A stretch of 64,000 bases of DNA from Flavipsychrobacter sp. (lineage in GTDB: Bacteria; Bacteroidota; Bacteroidia; Chitinophagales; Chitinophagaceae), in the NCBI GenBank assembly GCA_017849575.1, contig JAFIGV010000025.1, positions 1 to 64,000 of the forward strand. Direction: 5' to 3'. Shown piece by piece: positions 43,845-52,598 of this stretch. Every line of letters begins with the position of its first letter. Positions within the stretch are counted from its first letter, which is position 1. Position numbers and translations under genes: made by a program. The notes beneath the pieces were generated by a model, which had not been told where the DNA came from, searched no databases, and saw only the letters and a list, made by a program, of their open reading frames with translations.

Positions 43845-43860
43845 CCGGTCTCCAGACCGG
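43845..43860. repeat. REP-like palindrome CCGGTC-TCCA-GACCGG
   Basis: Perfect 6-bp stem with a four-base loop, preceded by TTATCTG as in the inner hairpin of the 44069 repeat. It lies in a 540-bp stretch (43695-44234) with no gene I can support. Confidence 0.55.
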
Positions 43861-44068
43861 AATTCGAAGCGCTCCTGCATCATGGCGTGCTACAGTTTAG
43901 TCAGCGATAATGAGCTTTCTCTGTTTCCTCAGTCATCGTCTGCATGGCTTTGTGCTAATGAAGATAATTCTCAGCTTCTTCATTTCAAATAGATATGAAA
44001 ACCGCTATGCGAACACTCCTGTCATTGGATACTTGAGCAAGACGGCAGAATCGAACCAACCCGCTCAG

Positions 44069-44135
44069 TTATCTGATTGCCGGTCGCAGACCTGCTTTTA
44101 TTTGGGGTTTAAGTCTGCTGCGCAAGACTTAAACC
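44069..44135 (-). repeat. 67-bp palindromic repeat, inverted copy
   Basis: Reverse complement of the unit at 38853-38918. The 30-bp palindrome (44106-44135) is identical; the remaining part differs at a few positions. The two copies lie 5.2 kb apart. Confidence 0.8.
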
Positions 44136-44234
44136 AGAGGGGAAATAGTGACATAGCTTCACGAAAAAATGCACGTGACCACTTCAATAATGAAAAACGC
44201 CGCAGTACTTGCAGCGCTTTTACTTTTATTCTGG

Positions 44235-44321
<87 letters not shown>

Positions 44322-44365
44322 TTGGTAAAACAGATATGCGGTTGAATGTCTTGCTTAAAGGGCAG

Positions 44366-44373
44366 CAAAAATA
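44366..44373 (-). promoter_or_regulatory. -7 element TATTTTTG of tRNA-Ser(GGA)
   Basis: Minus-strand TATTTTTG at 44373-44366, 45 bases before the mature tRNA 5' end and touching the tatD stop codon. Confidence 0.5.
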
Positions 44374-44374
44374 A

Positions 44375-45154
44375 CTATTTCAGGGACTTGCCGAAAATTA
44401 TTTCAGCATTTGCCGCGGTGTGCATGGCTACCGCTTCTACATCCACTTGCAGGATGCCGGCTACCTGCGATGCAATGATGGGGATATAACTGCTTTCATT
44501 ACGCTTGCCACGGTAAGGCACGGGGGCCAGGTAGGGCGCGTCGGTTTCCAGTACCAGATGCTCTATACCCACGGCAGTAATCACCTCCGGCAAATTCGAT
44601 TTTTTAAACGTGACTACCCCGCCTATGCCCAGCTTCAAACCGCAATCCACCACTGCTTTGGCCTCCTCCACCGATCCGCTGAAACAATGAAAAATGCCGC
44701 GAAGGTTGCCGTCCTGCTTGCCTTTTACAATATCAATGCAATCGCGGGTAGCCTCCCGGCTATGGATCACAATGGGAAGGTTATGGTGCAGTGCCCAGTC
44801 TATCTGCGTGGAAAAAGCTTCAACCTGCTGCGGCAAAAAGCTCTGATCCCAGTATTTGTCCAGCCCGATTTCTCCTACCGCGTAAAATTCACTCTTACCC
44901 AGCCACTCACTCACCAGCGCCAGCTCATCCTGATAGTTTTCTTTCACATACACCGGATGTAGTCCCATCATCGGAAAACAGTGCTGCGGCCATTTATCGG
45001 CTATGGCCAGCATAGGGCCGATGGTATTGCTATCGCAGTTGGGCATATACATTCGGTTTACTCCCGCGTGGATGGCCCGTTCCACCATAGCCTCAAGATC
45101 TGTTGCAAACTGTTCGTCGTAGAGATGCGTATGGGTATCAATAAAGTTATTCAT
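44375..45154 (-). CDS. TatD family metal-dependent hydrolase
   Basis: 259 aa TIM-barrel DNase/hydrolase. Metal ligands: FIDTHTHLYD (HxH), AVGEIGLDKYW (Glu), PIVIHSREA (His), GIFHCFSGS (His) and LETDAPYLAP (Asp). Typical YcfH/TatD length. It starts 2 bp after the deacetylase gene ends, so they share a transcript. Confidence 0.92.
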   Translation of the reverse strand: MNNFIDTHTHLYDEQFATDLEAMVERAIHAGVNRMYMPNCDSNTIGPMLAIADKWPQHCFPMMGLHPVYVKENYQDELALVSEWLGKSEFYAVGEIGLDKYWDQSFLPQQVEAFSTQIDWALHHNLPIVIHSREATRDCIDIVKGKQDGNLRGIFHCFSGSVEEAKAVVDCGLKLGIGGVVTFKKSNLPEVITAVGIEHLVLETDAPYLAPVPYRGKRNESSYIPIIASQVAGILQVDVEAVAMHTAANAEIIFGKSLK

Positions 45155-45156
45155 GG

Positions 45157-45789
45157 TTATGGCAGTGCTTTTAGCGCCCAGTTGTTTTGTTTACAAAATT
45201 CGAGAACAGCGGGCAAAGCATACATCAGCCTCGGCAGGGCTTTCTGACTGTCATGAAAAACTACAATAGAGCCGGGTTCTATATGATCGATCACGTGGGC
45301 CAGGCATGCTTCCGGCGAAAGCTGTACGTCAAAATCACCACTCAAAACGTCCCACATATAAATCTTCCAGGGCTGCCTTCCTTTCGACAACCTTTTGGCC
45401 TGACTCATTTTGATACGGCCGTAGGGCGGACGAAAGATGCGCTTTTCAATATGCTTTGATGCGAGAAAAATATTGTTCAGATAGCTGTAGTTATCGCATT
45501 TCCACCCGTTCAGATGGTTCTGTGTATGGTTGCCCGTTGCATGTCCTTCTTCCAATATTCTGCGGTATAGATGCGGATGTGCCTGCACATTTTTACCAAT
45601 GCAGAAAAAAGTAGCCCGTGCATTGTGCTGTTTCAACTGGTCCAGGACAAATGTAGTCGCCTCGGGATGCGGTCCGTCGTCGAAGGTAAGATAGACTGCG
45701 GGCTGCTCCTCTATGGGCATAGACCATACCAGCTCTTTTGGAAAAAGCTTCGGAAGCCAGCGTGGTGTCTTTACCCAATACGGACGCAT
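45157..45789 (-). CDS. polysaccharide deacetylase (NodB domain)
   Basis: 210 aa. NodB motifs: MT1 YLTFDDGPHP (catalytic and metal Asp), MT2 HATGNHTQNH (metal His), MT3 FRPPYGR, MT4 VLSGDFD and MT5 IVVFHDS. Removes N- or O-acetyl groups from a glycan, possibly peptidoglycan or an exopolysaccharide. No signal peptide or membrane anchor is seen. Confidence 0.9.
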   Translation of the reverse strand: MRPYWVKTPRWLPKLFPKELVWSMPIEEQPAVYLTFDDGPHPEATTFVLDQLKQHNARATFFCIGKNVQAHPHLYRRILEEGHATGNHTQNHLNGWKCDNYSYLNNIFLASKHIEKRIFRPPYGRIKMSQAKRLSKGRQPWKIYMWDVLSGDFDVQLSPEACLAHVIDHIEPGSIVVFHDSQKALPRLMYALPAVLEFCKQNNWALKALP

Positions 45790-45825
45790 AGACTACAAAC
45801 CAACAAAAAAAAGAAAAGTTAGGGA

Positions 45826-46587
45826 CTAAATTTTTTCGATGCCCGCGGCCCTCACCCATCCGCTTCTTCCGTCCGGCAGGCGCACATGCACACGTTCGTT
45901 TTGTTGCTCGTCAATAGTGACAACCGTGCCCTCAGGTAGCAATACCGGGTGTGCCCCTTTGCTTTGCGCTTCCAGCAATTGCAGGTCCGAATCCATCACC
46001 ACCGCCCTATCATGCCCTGATGCGCGCATAGAAGATACATAGGCAAGTATCATGACGCCTATAGAAAGAACAAGAGCACCCGTAGCCACCTGAGGCAACA
46101 TCCACGCAGCGGCTTTACCAAAGCGCCTTAGTGCCCAAATGCTCAGCGAGAAAACAAAAAATATCAGCGCAACGACGGACCACAAACCCGCACGGCTGGC
46201 CGCGGTGGCTTGCTTCCACCAGCTTACAAAAAATATGTCTTTTGTCTGGCGTATGCTGTTCGGAATCCGGCTTTGGGCCAATGCCAGATTGTCCTTTGCC
46301 AGACGGTAATCCGGATCAAACTTTAAGGCACGCTCGTAGTTGAGTACCGATCTTCCGATCTGATTTAACCGGTAATAAGTGTTACCCAGATTGTAATACA
46401 GTTGAGCATTTGCAGGTTCGTCCTGAGCGAGCCGTTCATAAAGAATGGCAGCACTGTCGTAATTCCTGGCCTGATAATAGCGATTGGCTTTGCCCCAGAT
46501 TGCATTATAGGCCTCGGCCGCCCTCACCAAGGGTGCTGCGACAATAAGACTAAAGAGCAGGCAACAAATCTTGTAGCGCAATTTCAT
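45826..46587 (-). CDS. batE: BatE-like TPR and SH3-domain protein
   Basis: 253 aa. Signal peptide (MKLRYKICCLLFSLIVAAPLVRA), TPR repeats at about 25-110 (NYDSAAILYERLAQDEPANAQLYYNLGNTYYRLNQIGRSVLNYERALKFDPDYRLAK), two membrane helices (about 133-150 and 162-185), and a C-terminal SH3b-like domain (LPEGTVVTIDEQQNERVHVRLPDGRSGWV). This is the BatE layout of the aerotolerance (Bat) system. batA, batB and the MoxR gene are not here. Confidence 0.88.
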   Translation of the reverse strand: MKLRYKICCLLFSLIVAAPLVRAAEAYNAIWGKANRYYQARNYDSAAILYERLAQDEPANAQLYYNLGNTYYRLNQIGRSVLNYERALKFDPDYRLAKDNLALAQSRIPNSIRQTKDIFFVSWWKQATAASRAGLWSVVALIFFVFSLSIWALRRFGKAAAWMLPQVATGALVLSIGVMILAYVSSMRASGHDRAVVMDSDLQLLEAQSKGAHPVLLPEGTVVTIDEQQNERVHVRLPDGRSGWVRAAGIEKI

Positions 46588-46594
46588 TGAATGG

Positions 46595-48601
46595 TCAGAT
46601 CGTTTCTTCCAGTTTACTAATTACCCTTACTGCCGCGGTATAGGTGCGCTGCATCTCGGTAGTACCAGAGGAGGGTGCGTAGAGTGCGGTTTCGCATTCA
46701 TTGATCACCTGGTCTATTTGCCCCAGCATTTCCGGCTTTACCTGTCGGTTGCGTAGCACCTCATGCGCCTTTTCGCGAGACAATGAAGCGAGCGGAATAT
46801 TCAGCTTGTCGGAGAGATATAACCATATGGCCTTGGAGACTTCCTCGTAAAATCCTGATTTCTTTTGCTGCTGCAGGAACTGCCGTGCGGTCTTCAGACG
46901 TTTTAACGCAATCTTGTTGGCCCGACGGTTGCGCAATTTCACCGCATCCTTCGACAGCTCCTCATCGCGCCGTTTCCATACCAGAATACCGGAGAAAGCA
47001 AGCAACGGAAGTGCATACATGGCCCAGTACGTGCTGGTAAAAAACAAAGGCTTATGCTGAGGCGAAAGCGATTGTAACGGTGCGGCCTCTATCGGGTGGA
47101 TGTCGGAAAGTGTCGCTGTATTGGCCAAAGCAGGTTTATATTGATTTCCTTTGTCCACATGCACACTTATGGGTTGTGTGGCCAGCGTAACATATTTTCC
47201 CAACTGCGGGTCGTAGTAAGAAAAAGGTGTGGCGGGGATTTCATAATCGCCCGGCACATTGGGAGAAATGGTGTAGGTAATGATTTTAGACCCCGTGATG
47301 GTAGTTGTCCGTCCCGTGATGGTATCCACTACCTGCGGATCGTATGTAGAAAGACCATTGGGTAGCTGCAAAGCGGGTGGCTGTATCAACTTCAGATTGC
47401 CCGTACCGCTGATGCGAAGAGTATAAGTAAGCGCATCGTCGGTTGTCAAATGGCTCTTGTCGGCCGACGCCGTAACCGTAAAGTTGCCGACTGCATTACC
47501 AAACCCGTCCGGCTTTCCTTCTGCCGGCAGGGGCAGCACTTGTATTTTTACAGGTGTACTCTTAAGCTTCACGGGGACATCCCGGTAAGCGGCACCGCTA
47601 AAGAAATCATCATTAAAAAAAGGATCGCTCATCATGAGGCTGCCAAACTGCTGCATGAACGGATCGTTGTCGAACATGTCGGCAAACGGATTTCGCTGGC
47701 GTGTTTGCATCACGATCCGCGCCTGGCCTTCGGCTTCCGCGGGATCGAGCGTCAAAGTACCTTCCTGTTGCGGAAACAATGCTGACTTCTTCAACAAAAA
47801 AACCTGATACTTCTTTCCATCCACAATTTCTTCTTCAGGCTTTATCCCATCCTTCGACGGCAGTACGAAGTCTTGCGTCCAAAAGCCATTTAAAGAAGGC
47901 AGCTTGGATATGGCAACATTCATGGGCACCCTGGCATACAGCTTATAACTCGCGGTGATCTGTTCGCCCACGTAAGCTTTGGTTTTGTCCACAGAAACTT
48001 TGATGAACAAATTCTTATAAACATCTTCGATATTAGCGGGTTGCTCGGGAGGTTCCTGCGCCCTTTGCTGGCCCATATTACGCTGACGCATGGCTTGCAG
48101 CATCTGCCGGCGTTGCGCCATAGCGGCTGCAAACGGATCACCAAAAGGATCGTCCGACGGATCGGCCGGACGCTGCTGACGGGTAGCCAGAGAACCGTTG
48201 ACCACCTGCACGGCCAGCCCATTGCTCTCATAGGTATTTCCTGAGGCATCTCGGGCTACGGCGGGTGGAATAGACAAAGCACCTGTCTTTTTGGGTTGCA
48301 GCAGGTAAGAATAAGTGACACTTTGCGACTGCACCATTTGATTTCCTACCATAGAGATACTGGTGCTCTGACTGCTGAACGGACCACCCACAACATTGAA
48401 ATCTTTAAAATCGGGCTTGGAGATAGACCGCAGGTTGGATACATTCTCTATACGGTAATCGACCTGAATGCGATCCTGCACACCCATTTTAGCTGCGCTC
48501 GCATGGGCAGAAAATACTACATTCTGAGCCCATGCCCTGCAACCGATAAGGGTAAGCAGGCAGAAAATACTGATGCGCCACATGTAGGATAACCGAGCCA
48601 T
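46595..48601 (-). CDS. batD: BatD family protein
   Basis: 668 aa. Signal peptide after MARLSYMWRISIFCLLTLIGCRAWA, then BatD/oxygen-tolerance domain: VQDRIQVDYRIENVSNLRSISKPDFKDFNVVGGPFSSQSTSI, a Gln/Arg/Met-rich insert (DPFAAAMAQRRQMLQAMRQRNMG), and VSVDKTKAYVGEQITASYKLY. One membrane helix near residue 530 separates a cytoplasmic C-terminal domain. The start at 48601 follows a TATTTTTG box; a second Met six codons later is possible. batE follows after 7 bp. Confidence 0.9.
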   Translation of the reverse strand: MARLSYMWRISIFCLLTLIGCRAWAQNVVFSAHASAAKMGVQDRIQVDYRIENVSNLRSISKPDFKDFNVVGGPFSSQSTSISMVGNQMVQSQSVTYSYLLQPKKTGALSIPPAVARDASGNTYESNGLAVQVVNGSLATRQQRPADPSDDPFGDPFAAAMAQRRQMLQAMRQRNMGQQRAQEPPEQPANIEDVYKNLFIKVSVDKTKAYVGEQITASYKLYARVPMNVAISKLPSLNGFWTQDFVLPSKDGIKPEEEIVDGKKYQVFLLKKSALFPQQEGTLTLDPAEAEGQARIVMQTRQRNPFADMFDNDPFMQQFGSLMMSDPFFNDDFFSGAAYRDVPVKLKSTPVKIQVLPLPAEGKPDGFGNAVGNFTVTASADKSHLTTDDALTYTLRISGTGNLKLIQPPALQLPNGLSTYDPQVVDTITGRTTTITGSKIITYTISPNVPGDYEIPATPFSYYDPQLGKYVTLATQPISVHVDKGNQYKPALANTATLSDIHPIEAAPLQSLSPQHKPLFFTSTYWAMYALPLLAFSGILVWKRRDEELSKDAVKLRNRRANKIALKRLKTARQFLQQQKKSGFYEEVSKAIWLYLSDKLNIPLASLSREKAHEVLRNRQVKPEMLGQIDQVINECETALYAPSSGTTEMQRTYTAAVRVISKLEETI

Positions 48602-48612
48602 AAGGAGTGACA

Positions 48613-48620
48613 CAAAAATA
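48613..48620 (-). promoter_or_regulatory. -7 element TATTTTTG of batD-batE
   Basis: Minus-strand TATTTTTG at 48620-48613, 11 bases before the ATG at 48601. Confidence 0.5.
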
Positions 48621-48677
48621 ACCTGCAAAGCCCTTGTGTATAAAGCGCTTCGGTTAAAGTCTAGTTAAATCAGATTT

Positions 48678-49382
48678 TTAAATATCTCCTTCCAGCGGGC
48701 GCATCACAATGGTCTCTACATTGGCCTGCGGCGACAACTGCCATGCAGCCCACACCATATCCGCAACATCGTTCGCGGTCATCAGTCGTTCCTGCGGAAG
48801 TCCGCTCTGCTGCCACGATCTGCTCCAGGTGGCGCCGGGCATCAGGGCCGTCACTTTTATACCCTCAGCCATCAGCTCGTGCCGGAGGTTTTCTGAGAAT
48901 CCTGATAGTGCATACTTGGTAATGCTGTAGGCCCCGCCGGCATCATAGGCTCGCAGGCTGGCGACAGAACAAAGATTAAAGATATGTGCGCCACTATGAC
49001 GTTTCATGACGGGTAAAAGCGCCCTGGTAAGATGATAGGCACTGTAGAGATTCACCGCCATCAGATGTTCCAGTTGGCCCTCCGGCTCCGTGGCCAGTTG
49101 CCCGGGAAAAAACAGACCTGCATTGTTGACCAGCACATCCACCTGCGACCAGCGATCTGCTACCGCACGGGCAAAATCCTTTACCTCCTGCGCATGGGCG
49201 AGGTCAGCGGGCTGCGCAAAGATGTCCGCTTTGGGATAAAGCTCCCGCCACTCCGCTACAACCGAATCCAAATCGCTGGCGGTACGGGCGCAGATGGCCA
49301 CTGCATTTCCCTGCTTCAAGAATTTTTCCGCTATTGCTCGGCCAATACCTTGAGTAGCGCCGGTAACCACCACATTTGCCAT
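48678..49382 (-). CDS. short-chain dehydrogenase/reductase
   Basis: 234 aa classical SDR. Start MANVVVTGATQGIGRAIAEKF (49382), with the NADP-binding TGxxxGxG; NNAG at VDVLVNNAGLF; catalytic Ser in FNLCSVASL and YSITK (Tyr, Lys). The longer in-frame extension upstream is not supported. Substrate unknown; the 3-ketoacyl/sepiapterin-type group is the closest visual match. Divergent from the Dph6-like gene, 60 bp apart. Confidence 0.88.
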   Translation of the reverse strand: MANVVVTGATQGIGRAIAEKFLKQGNAVAICARTASDLDSVVAEWRELYPKADIFAQPADLAHAQEVKDFARAVADRWSQVDVLVNNAGLFFPGQLATEPEGQLEHLMAVNLYSAYHLTRALLPVMKRHSGAHIFNLCSVASLRAYDAGGAYSITKYALSGFSENLRHELMAEGIKVTALMPGATWSRSWQQSGLPQERLMTANDVADMVWAAWQLSPQANVETIVMRPLEGDI

Positions 49383-49442
49383 AGAAAACCTGTTTTTTAA
49401 ACCGCTGCAAATTACATTCATTTGCACGAGGAACCTGACCGA

Positions 49443-50123
49443 ATGAATACTGTACTCAACTGGAGCAGTGGTAAAGATGCCGCCCTTGCCTTTCACTACC
49501 TCAGGCAACAAGATCGCTATAGGGTCACGCATTTGCTAACAACCTGCAGCGAAGCTACCGACCGGGTGGTGATGCACGGGGTGAGACGGTTGTTGCTGGA
49601 GGCGCAGGCCCAGGCTATGCACTTGCCGCTTACCCTTGTTGAACTGCCCGCCTTGCCGGATAACCAGACTTATGCTACTGCCATGCACCGCGCTATGACC
49701 CAACTAAAGACTCAGGCTGTGCAAGCCGTTGCTTTTGGTGATATATTTCTGGAAGACCTAAAACAATACCGGCTACAACAGCTACAGCACACAGGTCTGG
49801 ATGTGCTCTTTCCGCTGTGGGGAAAGGATACAGGAAACCTTATTGCGGAGAATGAAGAGGCGGGAATTGAAGCCGTTATTGTATGTGTGGACGAACGAAA
49901 ATTATCACCGACATTCTTAGGAAGAAAAATCAACAGAGACCTGCTTAGAGATTTGCCTGAGGGAGTGGACCCCTGCGGTGAAAACGGGGAATATCACAGC
50001 TTTGTAACCTATGCACCCTTTTTCAGCCATGCGCTATCCGTAACGCCCGGCGAAGTGGTGTATAAACGATACCAACCGGAAGACGAGACCGGATTCTATT
50101 TTCTGGACCTCAACCTCATCTAA
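49443..50123 (+). CDS. Dph6-related ATP-binding protein (diphthine-ammonia ligase family)
   Basis: 226 aa adenine nucleotide alpha-hydrolase of the MJ0570/Dph6 family. PP-loop LNWSSGKDAALAF at the N terminus and the family signature PCGENGEYHSFVTYAPFF at about residues 178-195. Bacteria lack diphthamide, so the substrate is another, unknown acid amidated or adenylated by ATP. ATG 49443 is chosen; the upstream in-frame Met at 49422 has no added domain. Its 3' end overlaps the next gene by 4 bp. Confidence 0.87.
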   Translation: MNTVLNWSSGKDAALAFHYLRQQDRYRVTHLLTTCSEATDRVVMHGVRRLLLEAQAQAMHLPLTLVELPALPDNQTYATAMHRAMTQLKTQAVQAVAFGDIFLEDLKQYRLQQLQHTGLDVLFPLWGKDTGNLIAENEEAGIEAVIVCVDERKLSPTFLGRKINRDLLRDLPEGVDPCGENGEYHSFVTYAPFFSHALSVTPGEVVYKRYQPEDETGFYFLDLNLI

Positions 50124-50398
50124 TTAAGCGCAAATGCCTCGTGGTGCCGGTTTTTCAGGGCGCTGAAGTAGTTTTCTATTTCCTTGCCAATAACTGGTGC
50201 CAGCTCTTTCTCGTCTATGCTATACCAATGAAAGCCTTTTCCAAAAGGTATTGCCTCAAGATTGAAGATCGTACCATCCGACAGGCAGACCTCGTACACC
50301 TGATATGGTAATAACACACTGCCATTGACATTGCCCTGCACAATAGATTTACCGGACAGTACACAAAACGGAATATGAATTGAGAATAATGAAGCCAT
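50120..50398 (-). CDS. small hypothetical protein
   Basis: 92 aa, beginning MASLFSIHIPFCVLSGKSIV. Soluble, beta-rich first half (YQVYEVCLSDGTIFNLEAIPFGKGFHWY), helical C terminus. Amino acid make-up looks like a real protein. No family is recognised. It overlaps the convergent Dph6-like gene by 4 bp. Confidence 0.6.
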   Translation of the reverse strand: MASLFSIHIPFCVLSGKSIVQGNVNGSVLLPYQVYEVCLSDGTIFNLEAIPFGKGFHWYSIDEKELAPVIGKEIENYFSALKNRHHEAFALN

Positions 50399-50717
50399 AG
50401 TTGCAATGATGATGCTACAGTGGTTATAAAAATCATTCCAATGTATAGCCAGTAAATGCTTATGGCTGTAAAATCAAGATAATCATCGTGTTAATCATCC
50501 TGAGATGCTACCCCTTACAATTGCAAGGTTGAAGAATTATTTACTCATTTGATGCATAATTGTTGCGGAGTCGTTAGGTTTAGGTAAAGTCCTTTCGTTG
50601 GGCGTCACTTTCGTCAAAAAGTCTGAAACTTTATCCAAACAGGATATATTTACGCCTCCGGTTTCGTACGATTTTTGAAGACAAACCGTTAAACCGTTTG
50701 CAGCATCGTTGAATGTG
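50399..50717. other. 319-bp gene-free region upstream of the barrel gene
   Basis: No ORF or RNA gene is recognised. It holds the motif TACGATTTTTGAAG at 50667-50680, shared with the dnaA upstream region, and a TATATTTA box at about 50645. It probably contains the promoter of the next gene. Confidence 0.4.
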
Positions 50718-52598
50718 ATGGGTCTTTTACTGAGAAAAATAGCGATTGGGTTGTGCTGCTGTATGATGGTTTTGCCCGCGGCAGCTCAGGTAAACCGGAG
50801 CAGTGACTCTACAGACCTGATCGAAAAACTAATGATCAATTCCCGCAACCGGCTGATCAACAACGTGTTTAACGACGCGTTAAGCTCGCTACGGGCTTCA
50901 CCAACGGACAGTTCAAACAATATCAGGGTATTGCTGGAAAAAAGTGAAGAAAGATTCAAACGTTTTGAAGGACTGGTCATCCGTTACATTTACATTGAGC
51001 GCTTTGGTTTCGAGCGCACATTTGTAGATACTTCCAACCGCATCACCTACTTCGGCACAAGACTGCTGAACGCTTTACATACAGACACCCGTAGCTTCGT
51101 TATCCGTCAAAACCTCTTTATCAAAGAAAATACCCGCATCAATGCCTGGGAACTGGCAGACAACGAGCGTTATCTCCGTACACTGAATTTCATACAGGAC
51201 GCCCGCATCTTTCTGACGCCTGTGCCGGGCAGTAAAGACTCGGTCGATGTAGTTGTGATCACTAAAGATCTGTTCTCACTAAAAGCTGTGGTAGATGTGA
51301 CCGACGCCAACGAAGTGAAGGTTCGACTTTCGGAAGGCAACCTTGCCGGCATGGCCCAAACCGTGGAAGGAACAGCTCTTTGGGAGCGCCGCCGCAACCC
51401 TACCAGCGGCTATGAACTGCTATACAGCAAAAACAATATCGGAGGTAGCTTTGTGAATGGCACCATAGCCTTCTCGCAGATAGACGGAGGCAGGAGCGAT
51501 GGCACGGAAAATGAAAACGCCTTTCTCATAAGGCTGGAGCGTCCGCTGGTATCGCCTTTCAGCCACATAGCGGGCGGTGCCGAGTATAGCGTCAATGAAT
51601 CGCAGAATGTCTATAACAAACCCGACAGCCAGTTTTATGCCTATCGCTATACTTTCTACGATGGATGGATAGGCTATAACCTTGGCACCCGGCGCTTTTC
51701 GGATTATGCGAACTATTCTCACAACCGTAATCGTTTTTTCCTGGCCGCCCGGTATTATCAGTCCGACTTTGAAAAATCACCGACACAGATCGGCGAACGC
51801 TTCGACCCAATCTACAACAGTCATGAGGTGGCGCTTGGTCAGTTGTCGGTCTTTAAGCAAGACTTCTACCGGCTCAACTACATCTATGGATTTGGTACTA
51901 CAGAAGACGTGCCGACTGGCTATAACATCTCTTTGACTGCGGGTTGGCATAAGCAACTGTCGCTGGAGCGACCTTACGGCGGCTTCCAACTGGAGCACTA
52001 TCTGGTCACCCCGCGAGGAGGCTTTGTGAATGCCAGTTTTAAAATCGGGGGATTTCTTCGCAATGGCTCTATTGAAGATGCCAGTACGCTGGCGAGCGTA
52101 AACTTTTTCACCCGGCTCTTTGAATTAAAAAAATGGAAGCTGCGGGAGTTTGTAAAATGCAGCTATACAGAACTGAACAACCGGGTGACCTACGAACCCT
52201 TGCGCATCAACAATACCTATGGTCTGAATGAATTCAGTACCGACAGCATTAATGGCAACCGAAGGATCAGTTTGTATGGCGAGTCCATACTTTACCTGTA
52301 TAAAAAGCTGTTCGGTTTCCGTTTCGCTCCTTTTCTTTTTTCGGATTTCTCTCTGATCGCCTTCGAACAGCAGCCCTTTAAAAAAGCAGATATCTATACA
52401 GGTATTGGTGGCGGACTGCGTACCCGAAATGAAAATCTGATCTTCGGGACCATTGAATTAAAGTTCGTGTATTTTCCACGCACGATTCAGAATGTGCCGC
52501 AGTTCCGGGTGCAGCTTTCCTCCGACCTCAGATACCGTTACAAGTCCAACTTTGTACGACCGCCGAACATCATCTTCCTCAATCGCGACGATCTATGA
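50718..52598 (+). CDS. outer-membrane beta-barrel protein with POTRA-like N terminus (BamA/TamA-like)
   Basis: 626 aa. Signal peptide (MGLLLRKIAIGLCCCMMVLPAAAQ). Residues ~80-200 look like a POTRA domain: IRYIYIERFGFERTFVD..., RQNLFIKENTRINAWELADNERYLRTLNFIQDARIFLTPV, SVDVVVITKDLFSLK. The remainder is Tyr/Phe/Arg-rich alternating beta strands ending at LRYRYKSNFVRPPN..., a barrel. It is likely an Omp85-related surface protein that may assemble or insert other proteins. It lacks a clear VRGF/Y motif. ATG 50718 is preferred to TTG 50709. It overlaps egtD by 6 bp at the 3' end. Confidence 0.8.
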   Translation: MGLLLRKIAIGLCCCMMVLPAAAQVNRSSDSTDLIEKLMINSRNRLINNVFNDALSSLRASPTDSSNNIRVLLEKSEERFKRFEGLVIRYIYIERFGFERTFVDTSNRITYFGTRLLNALHTDTRSFVIRQNLFIKENTRINAWELADNERYLRTLNFIQDARIFLTPVPGSKDSVDVVVITKDLFSLKAVVDVTDANEVKVRLSEGNLAGMAQTVEGTALWERRRNPTSGYELLYSKNNIGGSFVNGTIAFSQIDGGRSDGTENENAFLIRLERPLVSPFSHIAGGAEYSVNESQNVYNKPDSQFYAYRYTFYDGWIGYNLGTRRFSDYANYSHNRNRFFLAARYYQSDFEKSPTQIGERFDPIYNSHEVALGQLSVFKQDFYRLNYIYGFGTTEDVPTGYNISLTAGWHKQLSLERPYGGFQLEHYLVTPRGGFVNASFKIGGFLRNGSIEDASTLASVNFFTRLFELKKWKLREFVKCSYTELNNRVTYEPLRINNTYGLNEFSTDSINGNRRISLYGESILYLYKKLFGFRFAPFLFSDFSLIAFEQQPFKKADIYTGIGGGLRTRNENLIFGTIELKFVYFPRTIQNVPQFRVQLSSDLRYRYKSNFVRPPNIIFLNRDDL

